From Vicinamibacteria bacterium (lineage in GTDB: Bacteria; Acidobacteriota; Vicinamibacteria; Vicinamibacterales; UBA8438): DNA of 32,811 nucleotides. Location: assembly GCA_022821235.1 (NCBI GenBank), contig JAJEEA010000041.1, positions 1-32,811 on the forward strand, in the 5' to 3' direction. The translations under genes and the position numbers were made by a program. The notes beneath the pieces were generated by a model that was given only the letters and a program-made list of their open reading frames with translations, ran no database searches and was not told the origin of the DNA. Positions 8,402 through 17,400 of this stretch are shown in pieces (the stretch's first letter is position 1; every line of letters starts with the position of its first letter).

Positions 8402-8884
8402 TCACTCCCGGCGCGGCGGACAGGGAAGCCAGAACCCGCCCGGCAGGCGCCGCATTTCGGCATGCAGCGCCTTCGCGGCGGACCGGATGGCCCTCAGGCT
8501 CTCGGGCGCCGCGTCGGACGTGTCCCGCCGGCTCATCTCGGCCAGCAGCGCGTCGAGTCGGGTGCGCAGCCGCCGTTCGACCGCCGCGGGCTGAAACTGA
8601 CGCTGAAAAGCGTCGTCGAGAGCAGCTCGTAGCGGTTCCAGCTCCGCCGCCGACAACGCGGCCAGCGGCGCAATCGCCGGAAGGGCCTCGACCGGCGAGA
8701 ACCGCTCCACGTTTTCGCAGACGAACCGCGCCGTCTCGGTAAACTCGCGCACCTCGCGTTCGTCGTCGAGCCACTCCGCCAGCGTCCGGTCGTCGAACAG
8801 CAGGAAGGTGTTCTCGATGAGCGAGTGCCGGCATCGGCAGGCTTCCCGGGCGACGTCGCAGGGCAAACGCAGGGCGGCGGCCAT
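8402..8884 (-). CDS. Small helical protein of unknown function
   Basis: The 160-residue product is rich in Ala, Arg, Glu and Leu and has no signal peptide or membrane segment, so it is probably cytoplasmic. The middle and C-terminal thirds look amphipathic and possibly coiled-coil. I recognise no family. The ATG at 8884 follows GAGGAA at good spacing. The gene lies 161 bases upstream of the sigma-54 activator on the same strand, so a shared transcript or a partner role is possible but unproven. Confidence 0.6.
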   Translation of the reverse strand: MAAALRLPCDVAREACRCRHSLIENTFLLFDDRTLAEWLDDEREVREFTETARFVCENVERFSPVEALPAIAPLAALSAAELEPLRAALDDAFQRQFQPAAVERRLRTRLDALLAEMSRRDTSDAAPESLRAIRSAAKALHAEMRRLPGGFWLPCPPRRE

Positions 8885-9142
8885 CGACGGGTTCCTCGGC
8901 CACGAAACTCGCGACGACAGTGAATCGGCAGCCGGAACCCGTCGATCCTCCCCGGTATGGACCGGAACTGCGCGTCAACATGCGACAGTCGGAGCCGGGG
9001 GGCACAACACCGTATCCGCGTTCCCGGGTTCCTGACTCGCGCAGCTACGTTACCACACACGGTCCCGTTCGTCGCCGGTTCGCCGAGATCGAGCGGCTGG
9101 GTGGCGGCAGGCCGTGGCCGCGGCCCGCCGCCAGCACGCCGA

Positions 9143-9973
9143 TCACTGGCCGTCCACGCCGAAGTCGAACAGCCGGTTGAAGCTCGGGTCGTTCAACAGA
9201 GGCATGAAGCAGTACTCCCCGGCGGTGAGGTCCTCGTCCGGCACGACCTCGTAGACCCCCGGTTCGAGCCGCTGGAAGGTGATGGACACGGACCGTTCGC
9301 CGTCTATTCCACGAGTGGAGCTGACGTCGCCGGACCTGCCGATTCCAAGCTCGCGCTGCCCGTCCTCCTCGTAGAACTGCGCCAGCACGAACTCGTTCGG
9401 GCTCGTCAGGCCGGTGCCGTAGTCGTACCACCACGCGGACCATGCGTTGGCGATGGTCACGGACGAGGGCGATGCCGCGTCACCGGTCGGGAACACGAAC
9501 AGGAACCGCGGTCGCGGCTGCCGCGCCCGAATCACTGCGCTCGGCCGGGCGACGACCGCCTTCACCTCGTCGCTCACGAGGCCGAAGGTGAATCGGCGTC
9601 TGAGGCCCGAGCCACCGGTGGCCGAGAACGCGGTCGGCTCGAGCGGCGTGCGGCTGCCGTCATCCCGGAGCAGGTAGATGCCCGGCGCCGGTCGATCCGC
9701 GTCCTCGGCCGCCGCTCCGCCGCCGGCCTCGATCATCGCGGCGAGCACGGCGTCGGCGACGCCGCGGCTCTTCAGGTTGACGAGGTCGATCGGGCCGAGG
9801 TTGAAATCGGTCGCCGCCGCCCCGCGTATCGCCGCGACGATAACCGTTTCACCGAGCCCGCCCTCCGTCATCATGATGATGGTGTCGTTGTTCAGCGCGT
9901 CCTGCGCGGCCGACGCTCCCATCCCGAAGGCCAACAACAGCAATACCGCCGGCAGCGTCCGAATCGTCTTCAT
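9143..9973 (-). CDS. Exported protein with N-terminal acidobacterial-type helical repeat domain
   Basis: Residues 1-23 are a clear signal peptide ending near GASAAQD. Residues about 27-75 follow a pattern common in exported proteins of Acidobacteriota and Bacteroidota: a short NDTIIMM-type helix, an IVAAIR helix, then LVNLKSRGVADAVLAAMI. The rest is probably beta-rich; it includes a Trp/Tyr-rich segment (SAWWYDYG) and ends in PGVYEVVPDEDLTAGEYCFM, typical of a small extracytoplasmic sandwich domain. Function is unknown. The ATG at 9973 is preceded by a strong GAGGAGG site, which separates it from the long frame extending upstream. It lies 29 bases after the gene at 10003-10464 and is probably co-transcribed with it. 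Confidence 0.75.
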   Translation of the reverse strand: MKTIRTLPAVLLLLAFGMGASAAQDALNNDTIIMMTEGGLGETVIVAAIRGAAATDFNLGPIDLVNLKSRGVADAVLAAMIEAGGGAAAEDADRPAPGIYLLRDDGSRTPLEPTAFSATGGSGLRRRFTFGLVSDEVKAVVARPSAVIRARQPRPRFLFVFPTGDAASPSSVTIANAWSAWWYDYGTGLTSPNEFVLAQFYEEDGQRELGIGRSGDVSSTRGIDGERSVSITFQRLEPGVYEVVPDEDLTAGEYCFMPLLNDPSFNRLFDFGVDGQ

Positions 9974-10002
9974 GGTTTCCTCCTCGTTGGTTTCGGAGTG
10001 TC

Positions 10003-10464
10003 TCAGAACGACCAGCGCACCGCCGCCCCATTGCCGCTGGCCGCGAGCGACAGCGATGGCATGCTGTCGCGTTGCGCGTTGCCCTTCATGTACAGCCACG
10101 CGCCGACGCCGACCGCTCCGAGGCCGACCAGCGTCGAGTCCCACGCGATGCCGCAGCCGACGTCCAGGGACACACCGTCCGTCATCACCTCCGCGCTGAC
10201 GCACACCCGATAATGGAGAAGAGGCCGGCCAAGCATTCCCAGGACCGTCAGCATCCCGCCTCCACCCATCAGCACCCAGCTCGCCGTCCGGTAGGGCGCC
10301 GCCCGGCGCGCTCGGGCTCTCTGCAGCATTCCGGATTCCATCGCCTCGACGGCGACCCGGCCGATGTCGACCGTGGTCCGGCGTGGGGTTTCCTGACCGG
10401 CGGCGGGCGCCGCCGCCCCGACTGACGTGACGATGACAAGCGCCGCGATGCACAAGTACCTCAA
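10003..10464 (-). CDS. Small exported or membrane protein, TTG start
   Basis: The 153-residue product has a signal peptide (1-24, ending near APAAGQE) and two Gly-rich hydrophobic segments at about 61-79 and 110-127. It ends in alternating hydrophobic residues with a final Phe, which hints at envelope association. No family is recognised. The TTG start at 10464 is chosen because AAGGGAG stands seven bases upstream and the signal peptide begins at once. It precedes the exported protein at 9143-9973 on the same strand. Confidence 0.62.
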   Translation of the reverse strand: MRYLCIAALVIVTSVGAAAPAAGQETPRRTTVDIGRVAVEAMESGMLQRARARRAAPYRTASWVLMGGGGMLTVLGMLGRPLLHYRVCVSAEVMTDGVSLDVGCGIAWDSTLVGLGAVGVGAWLYMKGNAQRDSMPSLSLAASGNGAAVRWSF

Positions 10465-10587
10465 TTCGATCTCCCTTCAACTGGCATCCGTGATTCGATT
10501 TGTGCGGGTCACCACATGACCCGTCGGTGAAGCAATTGCCAGTCCGGGGAATACGATAACGTGCACCGGGGGCGCGGCAGGCAACCA

Positions 10588-10597
10588 ACAAGCTTGT
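10588..10597. repeat. Dispersed palindrome ACAAGCTTGT
   Basis: A ten-base perfect palindrome in the 280-base gap upstream of the small exported protein gene. It is the core of the longer palindrome found at 23819 and in a cluster at 25219-25482. It is conspicuous because AAGCTT is otherwise rare in this GC-rich window. Confidence 0.5.
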
Positions 10598-10744
10598 GAC
10601 CGCTGCGCGGGACCACGGAGGGGTTGGAACGAAAGACCGAGGACGCTTCACCGCGAGACGCGCCGGAGGGCCTGCAAGCTGTTCCGGGACGTGCGGACGG
10701 CCTGCGAGCGGGACGCGCGGTTCTTCGAGGTCAGCGATACGACG

Positions 10745-11359
10745 TCAGACGATGATGACGCCCGTCGCGTGAAGCGCGGTCACCACACCCGCGGCCGCGC
10801 CCAGGAAATGGCCTTCCCAGGAGACCCCCCTGTCGACGCCCCAGGGAAGCACGCCGGAGAGCGCATAGCGGTAGTAGACGAGCACGATCACGGCGATGAG
10901 AAAGGCGGTCGGGCTTCCGCCGCGGAAGCCGCGGACGACGAGGTATCCCAGGTACCCGAAGACGAGACCGCTCGCGCCCGCGTACACGGCGTCGCCGCGA
11001 AGGACCAGCCACTCGGCCATGCCCGCCAGAAGGACAATGGCGATCGAGATGGATGCGAATCGCCCGGGGTCCTGGAACGCCACGAGCGAGCCGAGGACGA
11101 AGAGCGGCGGGGTGTTCGACAGCGCATGCGCGGGACGGAAGTGGAGGAGGGGCGAGAGAAGGACGCCGGGAAGGCCGCCGGCGGTGCGGGGGCGAATCCC
11201 CAGTCCGCGGGAAAGGGCGTGCCCCAACGGCAGGTTCACGAGCTCCACCATCCACAGCAGCGCGAGAAGGCCGAGGACGAAGAAGCCGTCCTCGCCCACG
11301 ACGTCGACATACGCGCCGACGAGGCGGTCGAGAACGTCGGCAATCCGGGGGCTGTTCAT
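10745..11359 (-). CDS. Rhomboid-family intramembrane serine protease
   Basis: The 204-residue product is a polytopic membrane protein with the rhomboid signature. The catalytic serine lies in YAGASG (Ser 130) and the catalytic histidine in SWEGHFLG (His 184). The HFRPAHALSN segment (73-82) corresponds to the conserved HxxxxH..N motif of the second core helix. It should cleave transmembrane substrates within the inner membrane. It is the last gene of the tubulin-like/Hsp70-like run, 36 bases after the barrel gene, so a substrate in that run is plausible: the single-pass PEGA protein, or a C-terminally anchored protein such as that at 21912-23651. Its small size also allows a rhombosortase-like role. 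The ATG at 11359 gives a natural N-terminus. Confidence 0.87.
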   Translation of the reverse strand: MNSPRIADVLDRLVGAYVDVVGEDGFFVLGLLALLWMVELVNLPLGHALSRGLGIRPRTAGGLPGVLLSPLLHFRPAHALSNTPPLFVLGSLVAFQDPGRFASISIAIVLLAGMAEWLVLRGDAVYAGASGLVFGYLGYLVVRGFRGGSPTAFLIAVIVLVYYRYALSGVLPWGVDRGVSWEGHFLGAAAGVVTALHATGVIIV

Positions 11360-11395
11360 GGTCGGCCGGGTCCTCGCGGGCGGTGTCGGCGGCGG

Positions 11396-12724
11396 TCACA
11401 ACCGAAGCCGGATCCCCATGGCGGCGTGCGCCCCGGCGATGATGCCTTCGGTGAGCGCCTGGGACGCGGTGGCCGTGTAGCGAAGGCCGCCGCCGATGCC
11501 GAGGTGGGGCGTGAAGAACCAGGTGGCGTCGAGGCCCGCATGTACGCCGAGCTTCTGGTCGATGCGCAGCTCCCGCGTGAGGAAGACGGCGATGCGGGGT
11601 GGCCGGTGACGGCCGTCGAGCTCGTGGACACCGTCGATGGTCTCCTGGGTCACGGTCGTCAGCGACGGGCCCGCGAACGCCGATGCCTCCCAGTCGGGGC
11701 CGCCGGCGGTCGCCGTGAACTCGAAGTGTACGAAACGCTGCCGGCGCGTCAAGCCGAGTACCGCGACCGCGTCGTGCAGTGATTGGCCCGGCGCCGACAG
11801 GGTGGCGTCGACTTCGGCGCGGAAGGAGCTGGCGGTCTCGTGGAGGGTGACGCCGAGGGCGAGGCGCCGGGACAGGCGCACGGTGGCGCCGAGGTGTCTT
11901 CCCCGGACGGACGGCGGCGGCTCGAAGAAGTAGCGGGATTCGAGGAGGGTGGAGAAGGTGGTCGACTGGAAGTCGACGAGCGACGACGCGGCGTCGGCGA
12001 ACGGAACGCCGTACGCGTCGAAAGCCGCGTCGAGGCGGACGACGAGTCTTCTGGGAAGCGAGGGCGTGTCGGGGCGACGGGGCGTTTCGTCGGGGGTGGG
12101 TCGAAAGTCGGAGGCGGTCGGTAGCGGGACGCGCCGCGGGGGCGGCATGGCCGACACGGTTCGATGGGCGGAGACGCGGACCTGCCGTTCGATTCGCCGC
12201 CCCTCGGGGTTCTCGAGTCGGATCCGGTGCAGCCCGGGCCGAACGGGAACGTCGCCGCCCCCGTCGACGCGCCGGTCGTCCAGCCACGCCCTGATGTCGC
12301 CGGGAGGCAGGCGCACGGCGCCGGTCAACTCGGTCCGGGTCGCCGACAGAAGCTCCAGAAAGAGGGGGGACACCGCGGTCTCGTCCAGCTCGGGGTCGGG
12401 CCCGACCTGCAGGAGCCAGAGCGCGTCGGAGGCGGCGGCTTCCAGGCGGCCCAGCGTGTAGCGCAGCCGGGACCGCATGGCCACGGCTTCAGCGAGCAGG
12501 CGCCGGTCGTCGGGCTTCAGCACGTCGTCGAGGGTCGACACGGCGAGGATCACCGCGTCGAGCGCGGGTTCGGTCGACAGCCGCTCGAGGCTGTCGAAGC
12601 GGGCTGCCGCCTCTTCGAACATGACGCGAATCTCCTCGCGCGACACGTCCTGAGCGAATGCGGGCGGGCCCGCGGCGAGCGCGTGGGAGGCGACGAGGAG
12701 TGAAACGAGGGCACGTGTCTGCAT
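11396..12724 (-). CDS. Exported, probably outer-membrane beta-barrel protein with PEGA-like segment
   Basis: The 442-residue product begins with a signal peptide (about 1-25, ending PPAFAQ). A helical region of about 110 residues follows, then a short beta segment (about 145-185) with the PEGA-like phrase IRAWLDDRRVDGG..VPVRPGLHRIRL, then a Pro-rich linker. From about residue 230 to the end, alternating hydrophobic/polar strands with Gly and aromatic residues suggest an outer-membrane barrel (for example GIGGGLRYTATASQ and the ending AAMGIRLRL). The frame is open upstream to 13093, but that part overlaps the previous gene; the ATG at 12724 places the signal peptide at the N-terminus. Position in the run suggests it is the outer-membrane terminus of the envelope-spanning assembly. 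Confidence 0.72.
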   Translation of the reverse strand: MQTRALVSLLVASHALAAGPPAFAQDVSREEIRVMFEEAAARFDSLERLSTEPALDAVILAVSTLDDVLKPDDRRLLAEAVAMRSRLRYTLGRLEAAASDALWLLQVGPDPELDETAVSPLFLELLSATRTELTGAVRLPPGDIRAWLDDRRVDGGGDVPVRPGLHRIRLENPEGRRIERQVRVSAHRTVSAMPPPRRVPLPTASDFRPTPDETPRRPDTPSLPRRLVVRLDAAFDAYGVPFADAASSLVDFQSTTFSTLLESRYFFEPPPSVRGRHLGATVRLSRRLALGVTLHETASSFRAEVDATLSAPGQSLHDAVAVLGLTRRQRFVHFEFTATAGGPDWEASAFAGPSLTTVTQETIDGVHELDGRHRPPRIAVFLTRELRIDQKLGVHAGLDATWFFTPHLGIGGGLRYTATASQALTEGIIAGAHAAMGIRLRL

Positions 12725-12759
12725 TTGCGGAAGGTACCGGGAGCTGTTGGCTCCTGCTG

Positions 12760-14421
12760 TCACCAGGGGTCGCGGCGGTAGGAGTCGCCGTCGAACAGAA
12801 AGCGCGCAGGTCCTTCGGCTTCGATGAGCGCCTGCTGCGTTCGGCCGTCCACCCTCGTCACTCGAAACCGGTACTCGGCGCCGGCCGGCACCGTGACGGA
12901 CACGGGCGCGTAGCCGAGCGGTCTGCCATCGATTTCTGCGGTGCAGCGGTCGAGACAGACAACCTGAAGATCCACGACGTCGATGTTCAACTCGAGTCCG
13001 TCGGGTTCGACTTCGATCTGGCGCGCGGGCACGAGCAGTCCGTCGCCTTCGAACTCCAGACGGTGGGCTCCCGGCTCCACCCGGGTCTCCCACGCGAGGT
13101 CCGATGTCCCTCCTCGCCGCGCGAGCGGTACGCCATCGAGCAGGACTTCCACCAACTCCCGGCGTGCCGGCGGCGGGGCCGGCGTCCAGCCATCGACGAC
13201 GGGAAGGTCGGAGGCGGCCGGAGCAAGTCGGGTGAGCCGAACCGTCAGCCGGGCCTGGGCCGGATCGGGCGCGGGCGCCGGCGACGACGGCGCGCCGCGG
13301 ACGGGCGGCGGAACCGGTCCGACCTCCTCGCCTCCGGCCGTCAGCTCGCCGGCTTCACTTGCTGCTGCTCGATCGACCTCTCTCGACTCCGCAACCTCTT
13401 CCGCCGCCTCCGGAGACAGGGCGTCGTCCGCGCGGGTCGGGCTTGGGGTCCGATTCATCGTTCGGGGCGCGGCGCCGTCACCCCGGGTCCCGGTTGGCGT
13501 CTGATTCGTTGTCCGCGCCGGGGCGTCATCGGCTCGGGTCGGGCCTGGAATCCGATTGGTCGTCGACGATGGCTCGCCGTCACCCCCGGCCGTGCTTGGG
13601 GTTTGATTCGTTGTCGGCGCAGGGGCGGAAGATGGCGGCGCGTGGTCGTCGGGGATCGCCCGATCGACGTCGGGCTTCGCAACGAAGTACACGGCGAGGA
13701 TGGCTGCAAGCCCGAACAGCGCGACGGCTCGCCAGGGGACGGTGGGCCGGTCCGACGCGACCGACCCCGCTGGCGGGGGGTACCGGGCGTCCCAACGGCC
13801 GGGGTCGGTCGCGTCGGGCTCGTCCCCGGGAGGTCGCGTCCCTCGGCCGGGGTCATCCTGCGCAGCCGCTGTCGGGCGCGGCGGTTCGCCGGTTTCGTTG
13901 GCGGAATCGGGATGTTCTTCGGTCTCGCTGCCGCCGGTATTCCCTCGCTCGTCTCGGCCCTCCTGCCCGGCGGCCTCGCGGGGCTGCGATTCCCGGCCGG
14001 GATCACCCGGCGCCGCGCCTGCCGGCTCGCCGGGCTCGGCGCGGGCATCGCGCTCTTCCCGGAAGGCCTCACCACTTGGTTCCTCTTCTCCCTCTCCGCC
14101 TTCCCGGCCACCGGCTGCATCGCGAGGCTCCGACGGTGGGTCCGAACCCTCGCGGTCCTCCCGGTGAGCGGCTTCGTGGGGTTGCGACCGCGGGTCGGCG
14201 CTCTCCTGCGCAGAAGGGTCGGGTCGGGGCGCAGAGAACAGGACGCTCGTTTCCCGGTGCTCGGAAGCCTCCTGTTCGTCACCCGCCAACGCACTGGTCC
14301 GGACGCGGAAGCCGCGGCAGTCTTCTCCCGCGTCGCGGTGTCGCGTCAGGTCCCTGCGAACACTGTCCCAGCTTCGCCTGGGGACCCAGTCGGCCGCGTT
14401 CGGCGCTCGGTAGTCCGGCAT
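12760..14421 (-). CDS. Single-pass membrane protein with acidic N-terminus and PEGA-type C-terminus
   Basis: The 553-residue product has a TonB-like layout. Residues 1-225 are very rich in Glu, Asp, Pro, Gly, Arg and Ser, probably disordered and cytoplasmic. A single transmembrane helix lies at about 229-247 (VALFGLAAILAVYFVA). It is followed by four 17-residue repeats (267-334), another low-complexity Ala/Pro/Glu region, and two beta-rich modules from about 420 to the end. The last contains DGRPLGYAPVSVTVPAG, matching the PEGA domain. PEGA domains are surface or periplasmic modules; here the protein could link the cytoplasmic ATPase/tubulin partners to the cell wall or outer membrane. The frame is open to 14733, but the ATG at 14421, 68 bases after the ATPase stop, avoids a long overlap. 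Its ribosome site is weak. Confidence 0.72.
   Translation of the reverse strand: MPDYRAPNAADWVPRRSWDSVRRDLTRHRDAGEDCRGFRVRTSALAGDEQEASEHRETSVLFSAPRPDPSAQESADPRSQPHEAAHREDREGSDPPSEPRDAAGGREGGEGEEEPSGEAFREERDARAEPGEPAGAAPGDPGRESQPREAAGQEGRDERGNTGGSETEEHPDSANETGEPPRPTAAAQDDPGRGTRPPGDEPDATDPGRWDARYPPPAGSVASDRPTVPWRAVALFGLAAILAVYFVAKPDVDRAIPDDHAPPSSAPAPTTNQTPSTAGGDGEPSSTTNRIPGPTRADDAPARTTNQTPTGTRGDGAAPRTMNRTPSPTRADDALSPEAAEEVAESREVDRAAASEAGELTAGGEEVGPVPPPVRGAPSSPAPAPDPAQARLTVRLTRLAPAASDLPVVDGWTPAPPPARRELVEVLLDGVPLARRGGTSDLAWETRVEPGAHRLEFEGDGLLVPARQIEVEPDGLELNIDVVDLQVVCLDRCTAEIDGRPLGYAPVSVTVPAGAEYRFRVTRVDGRTQQALIEAEGPARFLFDGDSYRRDPW
13421..13624 (-). repeat. Four tandem 51-base units in the PEGA protein gene
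   Basis: Four imperfect in-frame copies of 51 bases encode 17-residue units of the form xxTTNQTPxxTRxDxAP. They sit just outside the membrane helix, where a spacer across the periplasm would be expected. Copies differ by several substitutions each, so the array is not very recent. Confidence 0.8.
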
Positions 14422-14489
14422 GGTCTCGCAAGGCCCGCGATGCGGGCGGGCGCCACCGCGACGGCCCGCGGCGCGGCGCCGACAACGGG

Positions 14490-17400
14490 TCAGCCGCGGC
14501 GTGGCGGATTCCAGGTCACCGCGAAGGACCTGCGCTCGTAGAGCAGGCTCAACGTCTTTCTGAGCATGACGATGAACGGGGATTCCATCTCTCCCCGCTC
14601 GTCGCGGAGAATGCGCGCGAACGCGTCCCTGCCCTTCGCCATGATGTCGTCGCGTGCGTCCTGCCGCCAATGGATCAGCCGGAAGCCGCAGTCCTCGCCC
14701 ACACGATCGAGAAACGCGCCGAACTCGCCCCAATCCAGCTCCACCTCGGGGGCCGCACCGTCGCGGTTCCTGCCCATGATGTCGTCGATGAACGCCGTCG
14801 CGTCCACTTGCTCGCCGAGCCTGGCGCCCACTCCCACCACACGGGGGTTGTTCGACGGAAACTCGATTTGGTTCTTCTCCAGGGCCAGCATGCCCTTGGC
14901 CACCTCGTGCTTCATGTCCCGGCTGAAGTACGGCTGCACTTCGACCTCCAGATCGAGACTCTCACTCAGATACCCCCTCAGGGTCCCGAACGTGTCGTCG
15001 TCCTTCCACAGCTTGAACAGCGTGGAGCCCCGGCCGCCGAAGCACAGCCGAACCGACGTGAGGTCTCTGGCGTCGAGGGACGCGGAATCGGCGATAAGCA
15101 GCGATCCAATCTGCTTTTGGAGGAAGGCGCAGATTCCCCCCATCATCAGGGAGGCGCCGACCTTCAGCAGCTTCAGGGCCTGGGAATCCCTGAAGTTCGG
15201 CCAATCCTTGGTGAACACCCTGCCGAAGGTCGGGCTGTTGATGATGGCCCTCGCGGCGTTCCTGTCGTGGGGTGACGGGGGCTGGTCCTCCACCGGGCGC
15301 ATGAACGCCTCCAGGCTCCCTTGGTCTCCGAACACCCCGGCTTTTCCGCAGCGCGCCACGCCCAGGTCTCTCAGAACGTCCCGGTTGTACAACAGGAACT
15401 CGGTCATGAGGTGGTCACCGGCCAGCCGCACCGAATGCTGCCACTTCCCGGATTCGCGTCCCGTCAGCGCGATGTCCGTGCTGCCGCCGCCGATATCGAG
15501 CACCAGCATCGCCTGCGGCCGAGCCCCTTCCACGCTGATGAAATAGTCGAGCGCCGCGTGACTCTCCTTGTGGTATTCCTCGACCTCGTTCCAGCCCTTG
15601 CGCTGGATCTTCGCTGCCGACCCGATGATCTCTCGGTAGGCGTCGTCGTCAGGCGCCGCTGCCGGATAGGAGAAATGCCACCTCACCGAGCTCGGGGCTG
15701 ACTGGTGGCGATGGCCCACCACCTCCGCCAGACTGAGCATGGCGATGTGTCGAAGGTACCGGCCGATGCGTGCGCGGTCCTTGTCTTCGGTTCCCCACTT
15801 CAGGTCGAAGACCAGGTTCTGGCCCTTTCCCGACGACAGCAGGTGTTCCGTCAGGTGGAGCACATCGGGATCGAAGAACGCGTAGTCGCGCCAGAGATCG
15901 GGTTCGAGAGCCTCTCTCCACGCGTCGGCGACCTCGTCGGCGGTGCGGATCTGCATGACGGTCGCGAACGGCTGTTTCACTTGCGCCCCGGGCATGAACG
16001 CGGTGTATTCGGCCTCGTCGTCGGCGTGCGCGCCGCGCTCGTCGCGGTGGTCGTTGAATCTGCGGAGACGCGGCGTGAAGTGCAGCGGCTCGGCCGTGCC
16101 TTCCCCGCGCCTGCAGTAGACGATGGTGTTGCTCGTGCCGAAGTCGACGGCTATCTGCGCCGTACCGCCCGCGTCGACGTGCTCCGACTCTACGTCGCGG
16201 AGAGGGGGCAGAATGCCCAGCCCGGCGTACACCGTCTCGTGGGCGGCCGGCAAGCGGAACAGCACGGCCTCGAACGGCGAGTCGCTGCGCTGCAGGCTCT
16301 TCTCGTGCGGATTCTGTCCGCGCAGGTCGGGCATGCGAAGCCACTCGAACCAGCTTTTCCGGTCTGCGCTCGATCCTCGTTGGTGCGGCCGTGCGCCATG
16401 GTCGTCCGCCCACGGTCCCTGCGGGCCGCTCCATTGCTGCAGCCGATTGCGGCAGCGGTGGGCGCCTGCGCGGCCCCGGCCCGAAGCGGTCTGCCGGAGG
16501 TCGCGCTCCAGAATATCGCGCGATATGCCGGTGGTGACGATGGCCGAGCGTTCCAATCCGTCGATGCTGACGTTGGTGCTGGTGAACAGATAGTTCCAGC
16601 GCCACGCGGGCTCCCGTCGTCCGCGGGCGGCGACGGCGCCCTGAAGTCGGGCCAGGCGGCGAGAGCCCGTGGAGGATGGGCCGTCTCGGCGGTCTTCGAT
16701 CCGTACTCGCGGGCGACCGTATGTTCGTAGGGCACATTCTCGCGATCGGTCAACGTCACCGTGAGGCACACCAGCGGACGCGACGCGCTGCCCCGGCGGT
16801 GGATGCCGTCGGCGAGCTTTTCGAGGCTTGGGAACAGCAGGAGAGCGGCGGCCTTCACCGGCAGCAGTGCCCTCTGGAAGGGCGCGGGATGGGCGCCGGC
16901 ATGGAATCCCGTCAGCTCCGTCAGGCGGTCCGCGAGCAGATCGCCCGGCCCCAGCAGCAGCACGTTGTGGTTCGCCGCTTCGTCCCGCAGGGCCTCCGGA
17001 ATCGGAGCCGGTCCGTCGTGGTCGTTCGCCGGCGGAAGATCGGCGAGCGTACGGTGTCCGAAGAGAGAGATGCGCTCGGGCGGCTTGCCCAGCGTCTTCT
17101 CGCAACCGCGGTCGGCCAGCACCACCTTCAGGATCAGGCCGTCGTCGAGGTGTATCTCCGCCAGTCTCAGGTCGGTGGTGTCGGCGTTCTTTCCATCGGC
17201 GACCCAGGTCGAGCTGACTGCCTGGTACAGCGCGCCGCCATCCCCCGCTCCGAGGTCGCCCTGCTCCTGCCGTTTCCATTCGGCCACGTGATGCTCGGCC
17301 CCGTTCTCGCCAAGGTCGGCGACGAAGCCGTCGAGCAGGCCGACGAGGGTATCGGCCGCGCCGGAATCGATCCGGTCTTTCGCGTCCCTTTGGGCACTGG

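Noticed and set aside
10532..10545. Possible sigma-54 site upstream of the small exported gene (minus strand)
   Set aside because: GG and GC have correct spacing and TTGC is present, but the -24 element otherwise does not match TGGCAC.
12658..15275. Long plus-strand open frames antisense to the PEGA and Hsp70-like genes
   Set aside because: No motifs, low-complexity Arg/Gly/Pro translations and no ribosome sites; the minus-strand genes explain the region.
16605..16625. Programmed -1 ribosomal frameshift in the Hsp70-like gene
   Set aside because: No slippery heptamer and no obvious downstream structure; a missing base explains the data more simply.
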